From Cepaea nemoralis (taxonomy: Eukaryota > Mollusca > Gastropoda > Stylommatophora > Helicidae): a stretch of DNA of 64,000 nucleotides. Both the position numbers and the translations under genes were made by a program. The notes beneath the pieces were generated by a model. That model was not told where the DNA came from and did no database searches. It saw nothing but the letters and a program-made list of their open reading frames with translations. The stretch lies in contig JACEFZ010017439.1 in assembly GCA_014155875.1 (NCBI GenBank), positions 1 through 64,000 of the forward strand. Direction: 5' to 3'. Of this stretch, positions 43,961 through 55,599 are shown piece after piece. Numbering within the stretch: position 1 is the stretch's first letter; each line of letters opens with the position of its first letter.

Positions 43961-44144
43961 TTCTACACCTTCAGACTTTAAGCTGAATATATTTAAAGAT
44001 GGCAAACATGCATCTGAGCACGTAGACATTTAGTTAGTTTATCTAACCGTCAGGCTTCTGTAGCTCGACATCTAGCTGTTTTATCTGACAGTCTTCTGTA
44101 GTGCGACATCTATATCCGCTGTCCGTCCATCTCTCTTTCGCCAG

Positions 44145-44260
44145 GCGGTGACTCCCAAGGAGGATGTCGACTCACTGATCAGCTGTTTCTCTGGGAGCTT
44201 GCAGTGCGCCAGGCAAGATCCAACCATGTCCAACAACACCTCCTTGGGGGCTCCCCGCAG
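44145..44260 (+). CDS. novel membrane-protein gene, juxtamembrane exon
   Basis: A 116-base exon with a strong pyrimidine tract and acceptor (ccatctctctttcgccag) and donor CGCAG|GTGGGT. In phase 0 it encodes AVTPKEDVDSLISCFSGSLQ, then CARQDPTMSNNTSLGAPR. It has two Cys and an N-glycosylation sequon NNTS. It leaves in phase 2, and the transmembrane exon at 55166 enters in phase 2. A Ser/Pro-rich stalk with a glycosylation site before the membrane segment is what a type I receptor would have. A second frame (…LTDQLFLWELAVRQ…) is also open but does not fit the neighbours. Confidence 0.66.
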
Positions 44261-46262
44261 GTGGGTGGTGTTGTGTCTGTATGATGTCTCCCGTGTACTC
44301 TCTGGGTGGTGTTGTCTGTATGATGTCTCCCGTGTACTCTCTGGGTGGCGTTGTGTCAGTATTATGTCTCCCATGTACTCTCTGGGAGGTGTTGTGTCTG
44401 TATGATGTCTCCCATATACTCTCTGGGAGGTGTTGTGTCTGTATGATGTCTCCCATATACTCTCTGGGTGGTGTTGTGTCAGTATTATACCTCCCGTGTA
44501 CTCTTATGGTGATGTTGTGTCTGTATGATGTCTCCCATGTACTCTCTGGGTGGTGTTGTGTCTGTATGATGTCTCCCATATACTCTCTGGGAGGTGTTGT
44601 GTCTGTATGATGTCTCCCATATACTCTCTGGGTGGTGTTGTGTCAGTATTATACCTCCCGTGTACTCTTATGGTGATGTTGTGTCTGTATGATGTCTCCC
44701 ATGTACTCTCTGGGTGGTGTTGTGTCAGTATTATACCTCCCGTGTACTCTTATGGTGATGTTGTGTCTGTATGATGTCTCCCATGTAGTCTCTGGGAGGT
44801 GTTGTGTCAGTATGATGTCTCCCATGTACTCTCTGGGAGGTGTTGTGTCAGTATGATGTCTCCCATGTAGTCTCTGGGAGGTGTTGTGTCAGTATGATGT
44901 CTCCCATATACTCTCTGGGAGGTGTTGTGTCAGTATGATGTCTCACATATACTCTCTGGGTGGTGTTGTGTCAGTATGAAGTCTCCCATATACTCTCTGG
45001 GAGGTGTTGTGTCAGTATGATGTCTCCCATATACTCTCTGTGTGGTGTTGTGTCAGTATGATGTCTCCCATATACACTCTGGGTGGTGTTGTGTCAGTAT
45101 GATGTCTCCCATATACTCTCTGAGTGGTGTTGTGTCAGTATGATGTCTCCCATATACTCTCTGGGTGGTGTTGTGTCAGTATGATGTCTCCCATATACTC
45201 TCTGGGTGGTGTTGTGTCAGTATGATGTCTCCCATATACTCTCTGGGTGTGTTGTGTCAGTATGATATCTCCCATGTACTCTCTGGGTGGTGTTGTGTCA
45301 GTATGATGTCTCCCATGTACTCTCTGGGTGGTGTTGTGTCTGTATGATGTCTCCCATATACTCTCTGGATGGTGTTGTGTCAGTATTATACCTCCCATAT
45401 ACTCTCTGGGTGGTGTTGTGTCTGTATGATGTCTCCCATGTATTCTCTGGGTGGTATTGTGTCTGTATGATGTCTCCCATGTACTCTCTGGGTGGTGTTG
45501 TGTCATGTATGATTACCTCCCATGATACTCTCTGGGTGGTGTTGTGTCTGTATGATGTCTCCCATGTACTCTCTGGGTGGTATTGTGTCTGTATGATGTC
45601 TCCCATGTACTCTCTGGGTGGTGTTGTGTCTGTATGATGTCTCCCATGTACTCTCTGGGTGGTGTTGTGTCTGTATGATGTCTCCCATGTACTCTCTGGG
45701 TGGTGTTGTGTCTGTATTATACCTCCCATGTACTCTTTGGGTGGTGTTGTGTCAGTATTATACCTCCCATGTACTCTCTGGGTGGTGTTGTGTCAGTATT
45801 ATACCTCCCATGTACTCTCTGGGTGGTGTTGTGTCTGTATTATACCTCCCATGTACTCTCTGGGTGGTGTTGTGTCAGTATTATACCTCCCATGTACTCT
45901 CTGGGAGGTGTTGTGTCTGTATGATGTCTCCCATATACTCTCTGGGAGGTGTTGTGTCTGTATTATACCTCCCATGTACTCTCTGGGTGGTGTTCTGTCT
46001 GTATGATGTCTCCCATGTACTCTCTGGGAGGTGTTGTGTCTGTATTATACCTCCCATGTACTCTCTGGGTGGTGTTGTGTCAGTATTATACCTCCCATGT
46101 ACTCTCTGGGTGGTGTTGTGTCAGTATTATACCTCCCATGTACTCTCTGGGTTGTGTTGTGTCTGTATTATACCTCCCATGTACTCTCTGGTTGGTGTTG
46201 TGTCTGTATTATACCTCCCATATACTCTCTGGGTGGTGTTGTGTCTGTATGATGTCTCCCAT
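44261..46262. repeat. 41-bp minisatellite starting at the exon donor
   Basis: About 48 copies of a 41-bp unit (ggtggtgttgtgtctgtatg + atgtctcccatgtactctct). The first unit is the start of the intron itself (CAG|GTGGGTGGTGTTGTG). Variant classes (gatgtc/ttatacc, tctg/tcag, gggtgg/gggagg) form blocks. Repeat-made frames cover the array on both strands. Confidence 0.94.
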
Positions 46263-46764
46263 GTACTATTACACATTCCGAAGCCTAGGATTGACTTATA
46301 CAAAACAGGCTTAACGTACTCTGCAGCTCAGCTGTGGAACAATCCTCCACAAGAAATCAAAGACATCACCAATCCCTATTCATATAATCGCAAATTATTC
46401 GAACACTATCTCAGTACGGATTACCTTCCCCCTTAATAATAGAGATAATAATAATAACAAAACCCTAGTATAACAGCCAGTCCCCTTTTGGTAGACCAGT
46501 ATATTCCACATGGCTAATAACAAGTGTCAGATCATTATCTAATATTACTGTGTCGTGTAGTTTTGATATTCGCATTTTGCCCATGCCTTTATAATGCATG
46601 TCTTTATATTGTTGCTGTTCTCTGTTAGCTTTGAATGATGTCTGAATGAAATAATGTATGAAAGAGAGTGATAGACGGGCAGAATGTTATACGGGCCTGC
46701 GTGCCCAATTCTTAACCCTTTGAAAATAAAGTTTGTTCGTTCGTTCGTTCGTTCGTTCGTTCTC
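46263..46764 (+). mobile_element. 5'-truncated CR1/L2-like LINE 3' end
   Basis: Inserted within the 41-bp array. It encodes the last ~55 codons of the RT C-terminal domain (IPKPRIDLYKTGLTYSAAQL … LWNNPPQEIKD) with a stop at 46435-46437, then a 3' UTR. The 3' end has the block acgggcctgcgtgcccaatt, AATAAA and a (GTTC)n tail. It closely matches the larger copy at 48269-51442. No TSD is clear. Confidence 0.9.
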
Positions 46765-47125
46765 TGGTTGGTGTTGTGTCTGTATGATGTCTCCCATATA
46801 CTCTCTGGGTGGTGTTGTGTCTGTATGATGTTTCCCATGTACTCTCTGGGTTGTGTTGTGTCAGTATGATGTCTCCCATGTGCTCTCTGGGTTGTGATGT
46901 GTGTCTGTATATATTCTACCACATATGTACTCTCTGTTTTGTGATGTATGTATGTATATAGTCTACCACATATGTACTCTCTGGGTTGTGAATTCTGTCT
47001 GTATATAGTCTACCACATATGTACTCTCTGTTTTGTGATGTATGTATGTATATAGTCTACCACATATGTACTCTCTGGGTTGTGATTTCTGTCTGTATAT
47101 ATTCTACTACATTTGTACTCTCATT
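46765..47125. repeat. 41-bp minisatellite, continuation and decay
   Basis: Four units like those left of the LINE insertion, then diverged units with 'ctaccacatatgtactctct'. Confidence 0.85.
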
Positions 47126-47720
47126 ATGTTACTGTTAGTCCTTATGCACTATACCTGTTACGTTCCTTAGTGATGTCCCTGTGTTATGTCCCTAAGTGAT
47201 GTCCCTGTGTTATGTCCCTAAGAGATGTCCCTGTTATGCACCTCCTGTGTTACGTCGCTGAGTTATGTCCCCGAGTGATGTCCCCAAGTGATGTTCCTGA
47301 GTGATGTCACTGAGTGTACTCCCTGTTTTAGTCCCTGAGTGATATACCTCTCTAATGTCACTGTTATTTCCCATTGTGATGTCTCTATATGATATAACTG
47401 TATGGTTATCTGAATAATATCCACGTGTTACGTCACTGGGTGATGTTTCTGTATGATGTCACTGGTATGTCCTTTTGTGATGTCCCATATGATATCCCTG
47501 TATGTTGACACTGAGTGGTGCCCCTGTGTGATGTTCCTGTGTGACGTCCCTGTGTGATGTCCCTGTAATACCCCTGTGTGATGTTACTATTATGTTCATT
47601 TGTGATGTCACAATTATGTCCTTATGTGATTTCTTGTGTGAAGTCCCTTTTGACGTCCTTGTGTGAAGTCCCTTGTGACTTACTTGTGTGATGTCCTTTG
47701 TGACGTCCTTGTGTGAAATA
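47126..47720. repeat. degenerate 'gatgtccctgtgtt' repeat
   Basis: Irregular 15-30-bp units with gatgtccctgtg; low order. Confidence 0.75.
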
Positions 47721-47990
47721 TGTTTGTGGGTGAGTGTTGGTAGGTTATGGGATGGGTGGCGGATGTGTGCGTGTATGTGGGTGGGGAGATGTGTGAAGGT
47801 GGGTGATGTGTGGGTCGGTGATGGGTGGGGTGGGTACATGCATGTGTGCCTTAGTTTCTGAGTGGGTGGGTGGGGAGGTGGGTGGGAGATTTGTGTGTGT
47901 GTGTGTGGTGAGATGGTGTAGGTGGGGTGTGTGTGGGATGTGTGGGTGGGGGATGGATGGATGGGGGAATGTATGTGCCTGGGGATATGA
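47721..47990. repeat. G-rich 'gggtgggtg' low-complexity tract
   Basis: Many GGTGGG and GGGTGGG runs on the plus strand. Confidence 0.8.
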
Positions 47991-48106
47991 CTCGTATTGA
48001 CGTCACTGAGATTGATTCTTAGTAGGATATCTTTTATAATACTTTTTATTGTATTTATACTGTGAGTGAAGGGGTCTTAACTGCTCATCCTTACTTATCT
48101 TTATAC

Positions 48107-48108
48107 GT

Positions 48109-48175
<67 letters not shown>
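48107..48175. repeat. (TG)n microsatellite
   Basis: About 33 TG dinucleotides, 90 bases before the LINE coding remnant. Confidence 0.95.
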
Positions 48176-48268
48176 TGACAGAAATATTACTGTTTCACTG
48201 TAGTTTAGAGTGTGTATTGTTATAAAGGACGTAAGTTGTATTCATTTTATGTTTAACAAAATTCATGA

Positions 48269-51108
48269 TTACCCATTGAACACTGGCTCAGTAATAATGG
48301 GCTCAGAATAGGGCATTTAAATATCTGCCATCTATTAGGGAAGCTGTCTGAACTATCACTTATACTTAATCAAAATTTTCACATGTTCGGTGTTAGCGAA
48401 AGTCGATTAAATAGTAACATCTCAGATGATGACATCGCTATCAGAGGCTTTAAAACCATTAGAAGAGATCCCTATCAGAAACAAGAGACGGTTATTGCAG
48501 TTTATATTTCTAACTCGCTTAACGCCCACCGTAGGGTAGATTTTGAAAACTGAGATTGAGTGTGTATGGCATGAGGTTAAGCTTCAAAATCGCATACCTT
48601 TAGTAGTTGGCTATCTTTATCGAAACCCCAGTGCAGGAAATATCTGGTATGAAAAATTCACCACTATGATGGATGTAGTCTTTAGTAATGCGAGAGAAAT
48701 AATACTGCTAGGCGACTTCAACATAGACACTAACAAATCAAACAAAACATGGGAAAACATAATAGAGTCATATAACTTCCAACAGTTAGTCAAACAAGCC
48801 ACTAGAATAACAAAATCATCTGCAACACTTATAGATCATATCTATACTACGTGTGCTGACAACATCACAGAATGTACTGTACCTATTAATGCAATGAGCG
48901 ATCACTACCCAGTATGTTGCACGTGGTCGAAAAGAGGTACCAAAACTCCGAAACACAAACATATAAGTATAAAATATAGAAATTATAAAAACTTCAATCA
49001 AGATGCCTTTTTACAAGACTTGCTCAACTCATCTCTGGACTATGTTTACCAGCTTCCTGACCCAGATGATGCTCTGGACCACTGGCTGAAGACCTTTCTA
49101 AGTGTATTTGATAAGCATGTTCCATTTAAGGAAGTTCGTGTTAAACATCACACTAAGCCCCCGTGGATCACACAGGAGGTAGTTGAACTTATGAGAGACC
49201 GGGACAGGGCACATAAAATAGAGATCTAACTATGTACCGTAGTCTGAGAAACAAAGTTCAATATGTTATTCGAAAGGAAAAGAAAAACTATTTTAAGAAC
49301 TTAATAATAGATAAAACCAACACTAAAGATATATGGAAAGCAATTAATACCTTGACAAACAAACACAAATCATCACAATCTTTACCATTAAATCACGTTA
49401 CATGTGATCAATTCAGTAGTTTCTTTCAGTCCGACATAAACCAACTGAAGGCTGCAATACCAGATGTGCCTCATGACATATCTTTATTATCATCATTCTG
49501 TGAGAGCAAATGCTATGGAGACATTCCCTACAACATACCGCTAATGACGACCATCTGAAGTATTTACTCATCTCAGTAACCTAAAAAACAATAACTCATC
49601 AGGACTAGATGGAATCAGTAATCGGATCCTTCGCTATGCTGCACCGGCGATCTGCGAGTCACTAACTTTTATATACAATCAATGTCTCACCAAAGGTCAC
49701 TTCCCATCAGCCTTTAAAATCGCTAAAGTGTATCCTCATTTAAAAGTTGGTTCATTAGACGATTGTATAACGAGTAATTATTGGCCAATTTCCATATTAT
49801 CCTCACTATCCAAACCGCTAGAAAAGCACATTCCACAAAACAACACTAGAGCACTTAGTTCGCCACAAACTAATAGCTGACAGTCAGTCGCGATTTCGGC
49901 CAAAATATTCCTGTCATACGGCCCTAACAAACATGATAGAAAACTGGCATCAAAATATTAACAACAATACTCTATGTGGAACGATGTTTATAGACTTTAG
50001 AAAAGCATTCGATATGATAGATCATACTATCCTAATTAAAAAACTAGAAACAATGAAAGTAAGCTTTAATATAGTGACATTAATAAACTCATTTTTATTA
50101 GACAGAAAACAAGTAGTATCACACAATAAATCTCTATCTCAAGCCATTACCATTAATACTGGAGTACCTCAGGGGTCTATACTTGGCCCTCTGTTATTTG
50201 CCATTTATATAAATGATCTTCCCTTATATCTGTCGTCGTCCTGCGATCTATTTGCAGACGACTGCACAGTATATACAAACGCTATTGATCGTAATGTGCT
50301 AGAATTATCCTTGCAACAGGAAATAAATAGTGTAGTTAACTGGAGTCATGCAAACCGCATGCAAATTAACATTTCTAAAACAAAATCTATGTTAATAGGA
50401 ACCAGGCAAAGACTTCACACTCTAAACTCGCAGAGAACTCTTCAGCTGCACATTGGTAGCACGCCTATAGAAAGTGTAACCGAGCACAAGGCACTGGGTC
50501 TTATCATAGATCAAAATCTATCCTTTAATTCCCATGTTCATGCTCTAGTTAAACAAATAGCCAAAAAAGTATACCAACTTGCCAAAATTAAAAATTTCCT
50601 CGACGAAAACACAAGAAAGATATTCTATACTTCCCACATACAAACACATATTGATTATTGCTCCACAATCTGGGATGGATGCTCCAAATCAATAACAAAA
50701 CGCCTTTATTCACTCCAGAAAAGGGCAGTGCGTTTAATCAATGGTGATAAGCTTACAGACAATTCTAACCTACATGAACGTCTTCAGTTACTGCCACTCC
50801 ACAAACGCCTACTTTTTAATAAGGCTAAACTAATTCACAAAATCCTATTTCAAAATGCCCCAAGCTACCTTTGGCCATTGTTTAAATATAACGCAAGACA
50901 TAGCGAACGACTAAATATACTTCATGTCCCTAAACCTAGGATAGACTTATATAAAACAAGCTTAGCATACTCTGCCACTCAGTTGTGGAACAATCTTCCA
51001 CAAGAAATCAAAGACACCACCAATCATTATACATACAGTCGCAACCTGTTTGAACACTACCTCAGGCAGACTACATGCCCCCTTAAAAAACAGCAACAAA
51101 GACAATAA
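48269..51108 (+). pseudogene. EN-RT ORF of CR1/L2-like LINE, frameshifted
   Basis: The protein is split over several frames. 48269-48555: endonuclease start (FGVSESRLN). 48543-49229: VGYLYRNPS, LLGDFNIDT, SDHYPV. 49232-49558: linker. About 49557-49880: SSGLDGISNRILR and YWPISILS. 49933-51108: 391 open codons with TMFIDFRKAFDMID, NTGVPQGSILGPLLF, LFADDCTVY and the C-terminal domain. At least three frameshifts plus a stop near 49878 make it inactive. Confidence 0.9.
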
Positions 51109-51442
51109 TAATAGTAAATTATCTCGAACGACAACTAGCCAAAAAAAAAAAAAAACATTCCCATATGTGTGGCACGTTACACCCGCCTTGGGTATTCATG
51201 ATGCCCATGTTAAACATTGCCTCAACGAGTTATGTATTATTGATTATTTTTCATGCGTTTTAATGCTTATTGTTCTTTTGTTGTCAAAGAATTGCTTCAT
51301 AAGAGATATTGAATGAAAGAATGTATGAGAGGAAATAGAGAAGAAGGGCAGAATGTCAGACGGGCCTGCGTGCCCAATTCTTAACCCTTTGAAAATAAAG
51401 ATGTTCGTTCGTTCGTTAGTCGTTCGTTCGTTCGTTCGTTCG
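48269..51442 (+). mobile_element. CR1/L2-like LINE, nearly complete EN-RT
   Basis: A 3.2-kb non-LTR element in the sense direction of the host gene. The endonuclease starts at its usual beginning (LRIGHLNICHLLGKL), and RT and the C-terminal domain are complete. The 3' UTR ends in acgggcctgcgtgccc, AATAAA and a (GTTC)n tail at about 51402-51442. No ORF1 is seen upstream. Features of the CR1/L2 group of the Jockey superfamily are the lack of RNase H, the 'PRIDLYKTSLAYSATQLWN' C-terminus and a tetranucleotide tail without TSD. Confidence 0.88.
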
Positions 51443-51589
51443 TGTGGTTGGGTGGTGGATGTGTGGGGGGGGGGGGGGGACGCGCGGATGGATAGGGGAT
51501 GGGTGTTGACTGGGGGATTTGTCTCATAACATGATAACATGCATTGTTTATGTTTACAACATTCATTTGACAATTTATTTTTTTTCCTA

Positions 51590-51716
51590 TGTGAATGTAC
51601 CATGCATTGATGAACGAAAGATGAGTGATTGAAAGGGCGGAATGTAAGACGGGCCTGCGTGCCCAATTTGTTACCCTTCGAAAGTAAAGTCCGTCCGTTC
51701 GTTCGTTCGTTCGTTC
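51590..51716 (+). mobile_element. very short CR1/L2-like LINE 3' tail
   Basis: About 125 bases of the same 3' UTR: ggcggaatgtaagacgggcc, the conserved cctgcgtgcccaat block, a mutated AATAAA (aagtaaag) and (GTTC)n. A run of 14-15 G lies upstream at 51465-51479. Confidence 0.85.
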
Positions 51717-51779
51717 CCTTGTGAGGTCCCCTGTGAGGTCCCTTGTGATGTCCATGTGATGTCCTTATTATAGCCCTAT

Positions 51780-52745
51780 TACCTCCCTGTGTTGTGTTCT
51801 CTGTGTGATGTGTCTGTGTTATCTGGCAGTGTTAAATCCCTGTGTTGTGATCTCTGTGTGATGTGTCTGTGTTATCTGGCAGTGTTAAATCCCTGTGTTG
51901 TGTTCTCTGTGTGATGTGTCTTGTGTTATCTGGCAGTGTTAAATCCCGTGTTGTGTTCTCTGTGTGATGTGTCTTGTGTTATCTGGCAGTGTTAAATCCC
52001 ACGTGTTGTGTTCTCTGTGTGATGTGTCTTGTGTTATCTGGCAGTGTTAAATCCCCGTGTTGTGTTCTCTGTGTGATGTGTCTTGTGTTATCTGGCAGTG
52101 TTAAATCCCCGTGTTGTGTTCTCTGTGTGATGTGTCTTGTGTTATCTGGCAGTGTTAAATCCCCGTGTTGTGTTCTCTGTGTGATGTGTCTTGTGTTATT
52201 GCAGTGTTAAATCCGTGTTGTGTTCTTTGTGATGTGTCTGTGTTATTGGCATGTTAAATCCCGTGTTGTGTTCTCTGGTTTGATATGTCTTGTTATCTGG
52301 CAGTGTAATCCCTGTGTTTGTTCTCTGTGTGATGTGTCTTGTGTTATTGCAGTGTAATCCCCGTGTGTGTTCTTGGTGATGTTCTGTGTTTGCAGTGTTA
52401 ATCCCCGTGTTGTGTTCTCTGTGTGATGTGTCTGTGTTATCTGGCAGTGTTAAATCCCTGTGCTGTGTCCTGTGTGATGTGTCTGTGTTATCTGGCAGTG
52501 TTAAATCCCTGTGTTGTGTTCTCTGTGTGATGTGTCTTGTGTTATCTGGCAGTGTTAAATCCCGTGTTGTGTTCTCTGTGTGATGTGTCTTGTGTTATCT
52601 GGCAGTGTTAAATCCCCGTGTTGTGTTCTCTGTGTGATGTGTCTTGTGTTATCTGGCAGTGTTAAATCCCCGTGTTGTGTTCTCTGTGTGATGTGTCTTG
52701 TGTTATCTGGCAGTGTTAAATCCCTGTGTTGTGTCCTTGTGTTAT
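51780..52745. repeat. 54-bp minisatellite ending in acceptor-like 'ctggcag'
   Basis: About 17 copies of a 54-bp unit whose plus strand is a T/G-rich tract (gttctctgtgtgatgtgtct) ending ttatctggcag|tgttaaatcc. Between about 52195 and 52400 many units have single-base losses, unlike those on either side. Confidence 0.9.
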
Positions 52746-52849
52746 CTCGCTGTATGATTTACATATAAATGTCCCTATGTTATGTCCATGTTATCTGTCC
52801 CCGTATTACGTCCCTATGGTATGTCCCCCTGTAATGACTCCGTGCTATG

Positions 52850-53105
52850 TCTCTGTTTCATGTCTATATGCTATGTCTCTGTTTCATGTCTATATGCTAT
52901 GTCTCTGTTTCATGTCTATATGCTATGTCTCTGTTTCATGTCTATATGCTATGTCTCTGTTTCATGTCTATATGCTATGTCTCTGTTTCATATCTCTGTG
53001 TTTATGTCTCTGTTTCATATCTCTGTTTCATGTCTATATGTTTATGTCTCGGTTTTATGTCTATGTTTCATGTCTCTGTTTCATGTCTCTGTTTCATGTC
53101 TATGT
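52850..53105. repeat. 26-bp minisatellite
   Basis: About nine copies of 'tctctgtttcatgtctatat' + 'gctatg', decaying to the right. Confidence 0.9.
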
Positions 53106-53159
53106 ATGTTGGTTGCTATTCACAACTGTTATATTAAACGCTGTTGCCACACTGTCACC

Positions 53160-55060
53160 TAATCCTGGTCTGTCACCCACACTTAGTCTATGAACCACAC
53201 ATTGTCACCCACATCTAGTCTGTGAACCACACATTGTCACCCACACTTAGTCTATGAACCACACATTGTCACCCACACTTAGTCTATGAACCACACATTG
53301 TCACACACACCTAGTCTATGAACCACACATTGTCCCCCACACCGAGTCTATGAACCACACACTGTCACACACACCGAGTCTATGAACCACACATTGTCAC
53401 ACACACCTAGTCTATGAACCCCACATTGTCTCACACACACCTAGTCTATGAACCACACATTGTCTCACACACCTAATCTATGAACCACACAGTGTCACAC
53501 ACACCTAATCTATGAACCACACGGTGTCACACACACCTAATCTATGAACCACACAGTGTCACGCACACCTAGTCTTATGAACCACACATTGTCACACACA
53601 CCTAATCTATGAACCACACAGTGTCCCCCACACCTAGTCTATGAACCACACAGTGTCACACACACACACCTAATCTATGAACCACACAGTGTCACACACA
53701 CCTAATCTATGAACCACACAGTGTCACGCACACCTAGTCTTATGAACCACACGTTGTCACACACACCTAATCTATGAACCACACAGTGTCCCCCACACCT
53801 AGTCTATGAACCACACAGTGTCACACACACCTAATCTATGAACCACATAGTGTCACGCACACCTAGCCTTATGAACCACACATTGTCACACACACCTAGT
53901 CTATGAACCACACATTGTCCCCCACACCTAGTCTATGAACCACACATTGTCTCACACACACCTAGTCTATGAACCACACATTGTCTCACACACACCTAGT
54001 CTATGAACCACACATTGTCTCACACACACCTAGTCTATGAACCACACATTGTCTCACACACACCTAGTCTATGAACCACACATTGTCCCCCACACCGAGT
54101 CTATGAACCACACATTGTCACACACACCTAGTCTATGAACCACACATTGTCCCCCACACCTAGTCTATGAAACACACATTGTCTCACACACACCTAGTCT
54201 ATGAACCACACATTGTCTCACACACACCTAGTCTATGAACCACACATTGTCTCACACACACCTAGTCTATGAACCACACATTGTCTCACACACACCTAGT
54301 CTATGAACCACACATTGTCTCACACACACCTAGTCTATGAACCACACATTGTCACACACACCTAGTCTATGAACCACACATTGTAACACAGACCTAGTCT
54401 ATGAACCACACATTGTCTCACACACACCTAGTCTATGAACCACACATTGTCTCACACACACCTAGTCTATGAACCACACATTGTCTCACACACACCTAGT
54501 CTATGAACCACACATTGTCTCACACACACCTAGTCTATGAACCACACATTGTCACACACACCTAGTCTATGAACCACACATTGTAACACAGACCTAGTCT
54601 ATGAACCACACATTGTAACACAGACCTAGTCTATGAACCACACATTGTCTCACACACACCTAGTCTATGAACTACACAATGTCACGCACACCTAGTCTTA
54701 TGAACCACACATTGTCACACACACCTAGTCTATGAACCACACATTGTCATACACACCTAGTCTATCAACCACACATTGCCACCCACACCTAGTCTGTGAA
54801 CCACAGATTGTCATACACATCTAGTTTATGAATCACACACTCTGTCACCCATACCTAATCTATAAACCACACATTGTCCCCCACACCTAGTCTATGAACC
54901 ATACATTGTCTCACACACACCTAGTCTATGAACCACACATTGTCTAACACACACCTAGTCTATGAACCACACATTGTCACACACACCTAGTCTATGAACC
55001 ACACATTGTCTAACACACACCTAGTCTATAAACCACACATTGTCCCCCACACCTCGGTCT
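53160..55060. repeat. 32-34-bp minisatellite leading to the transmembrane exon
   Basis: About 57 copies of 'ctatgaaccacacattgtca' + 'cacacacctagt' and length variants. Units contain acattgtcccccacacctag, which resembles the acceptor of the exon at 55166 (acattgtcccccctcag). Two larger duplicated blocks are visible around 53470-53880. Confidence 0.93.
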
Positions 55061-55165
55061 GCTAACACAAACCTGTCTGACACATGCAGGACATCTCACC
55101 ACGACACTGTCCCCCCAATGTCTGGCACATGTAGGACATCTAACTAGAACATTGTCCCCCCTCAG

Positions 55166-55273
55166 GAGCAGCTCGAGTCCTGACCTGTGGGTGCCGTACG
55201 TGCTGATCGGGAGCAGCTGCGTCACCTTCCTGGCCGTGCACTTCTGGTGTTACCACAAGCGGAACCGAGAGAG
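55166..55273 (+). CDS. novel membrane-protein gene, transmembrane exon
   Basis: A 108-base exon between acceptor acattgtcccccctcag and donor GAGAG|GTGTGG. It enters and leaves in phase 2. The product SSSSPDLWVPYVLIGSSCV continues TFLAVHFWCYHKRNRER. This is about 21 hydrophobic residues followed at once by a basic cluster, the stop-transfer pattern of a type I membrane protein. GC content and codon choice stand out against the surrounding repeats. Removing the two introns gives an uninterrupted reading frame from 44145 to 59621. The family is not recognised. Confidence 0.75.
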
Positions 55274-55399
55274 GTGTGGTCACGTGCCAACACGTCATGT
55301 TTCATCATCATCACCATCATATCATCTTTATCAACATCATCTTTGATATTACTGTCATTGTTGTCGGCATCTTCATCGTGGTCATTATCCTCACATTTT

Positions 55400-55538
55400 C
55401 CCCGGGAAGGTTAACCCGGTCAACAAATGCCCGCAGAAGTCGTATGTGTCGGCCTAACAGCGCAAGAACGCAGCTCTGCTGCAAACAGGCACAACGCAAT
55501 CACGTCCGAAAATAATCTCTGGATGAACGCAGAAGAAG
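55400..55538 (+). mobile_element. solo SINE-like unit with TSD
   Basis: A 139-bp plus-strand copy of the LINE A/T terminal module, from ccccgggaaggttaacccgg to gcagaagaag. It is flanked by atcctcacatttt (55387-55399) and atcctctcatttt (55539-55551), a 13-bp TSD with one mismatch. ggcctaacagcg is weakly like a pol III A box; no clear B box was seen. Confidence 0.88.
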
Positions 55539-55599
55539 ATCCTCTCATTTTTATCCTCGCTATCGTAACCTCTACTATCGCCATTATCATTTCCACCTC

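Noticed and set aside
44081..44374. Minus-strand exon opposite 44145-44260
   Set aside because: The antisense frame reads well but has no donor or pyrimidine-rich acceptor, unlike the plus strand.
44281..46436. 272-codon frame ending in an RT-like C-terminus
   Set aside because: Accidental fusion of the 41-bp array with the LINE tail at 46263.
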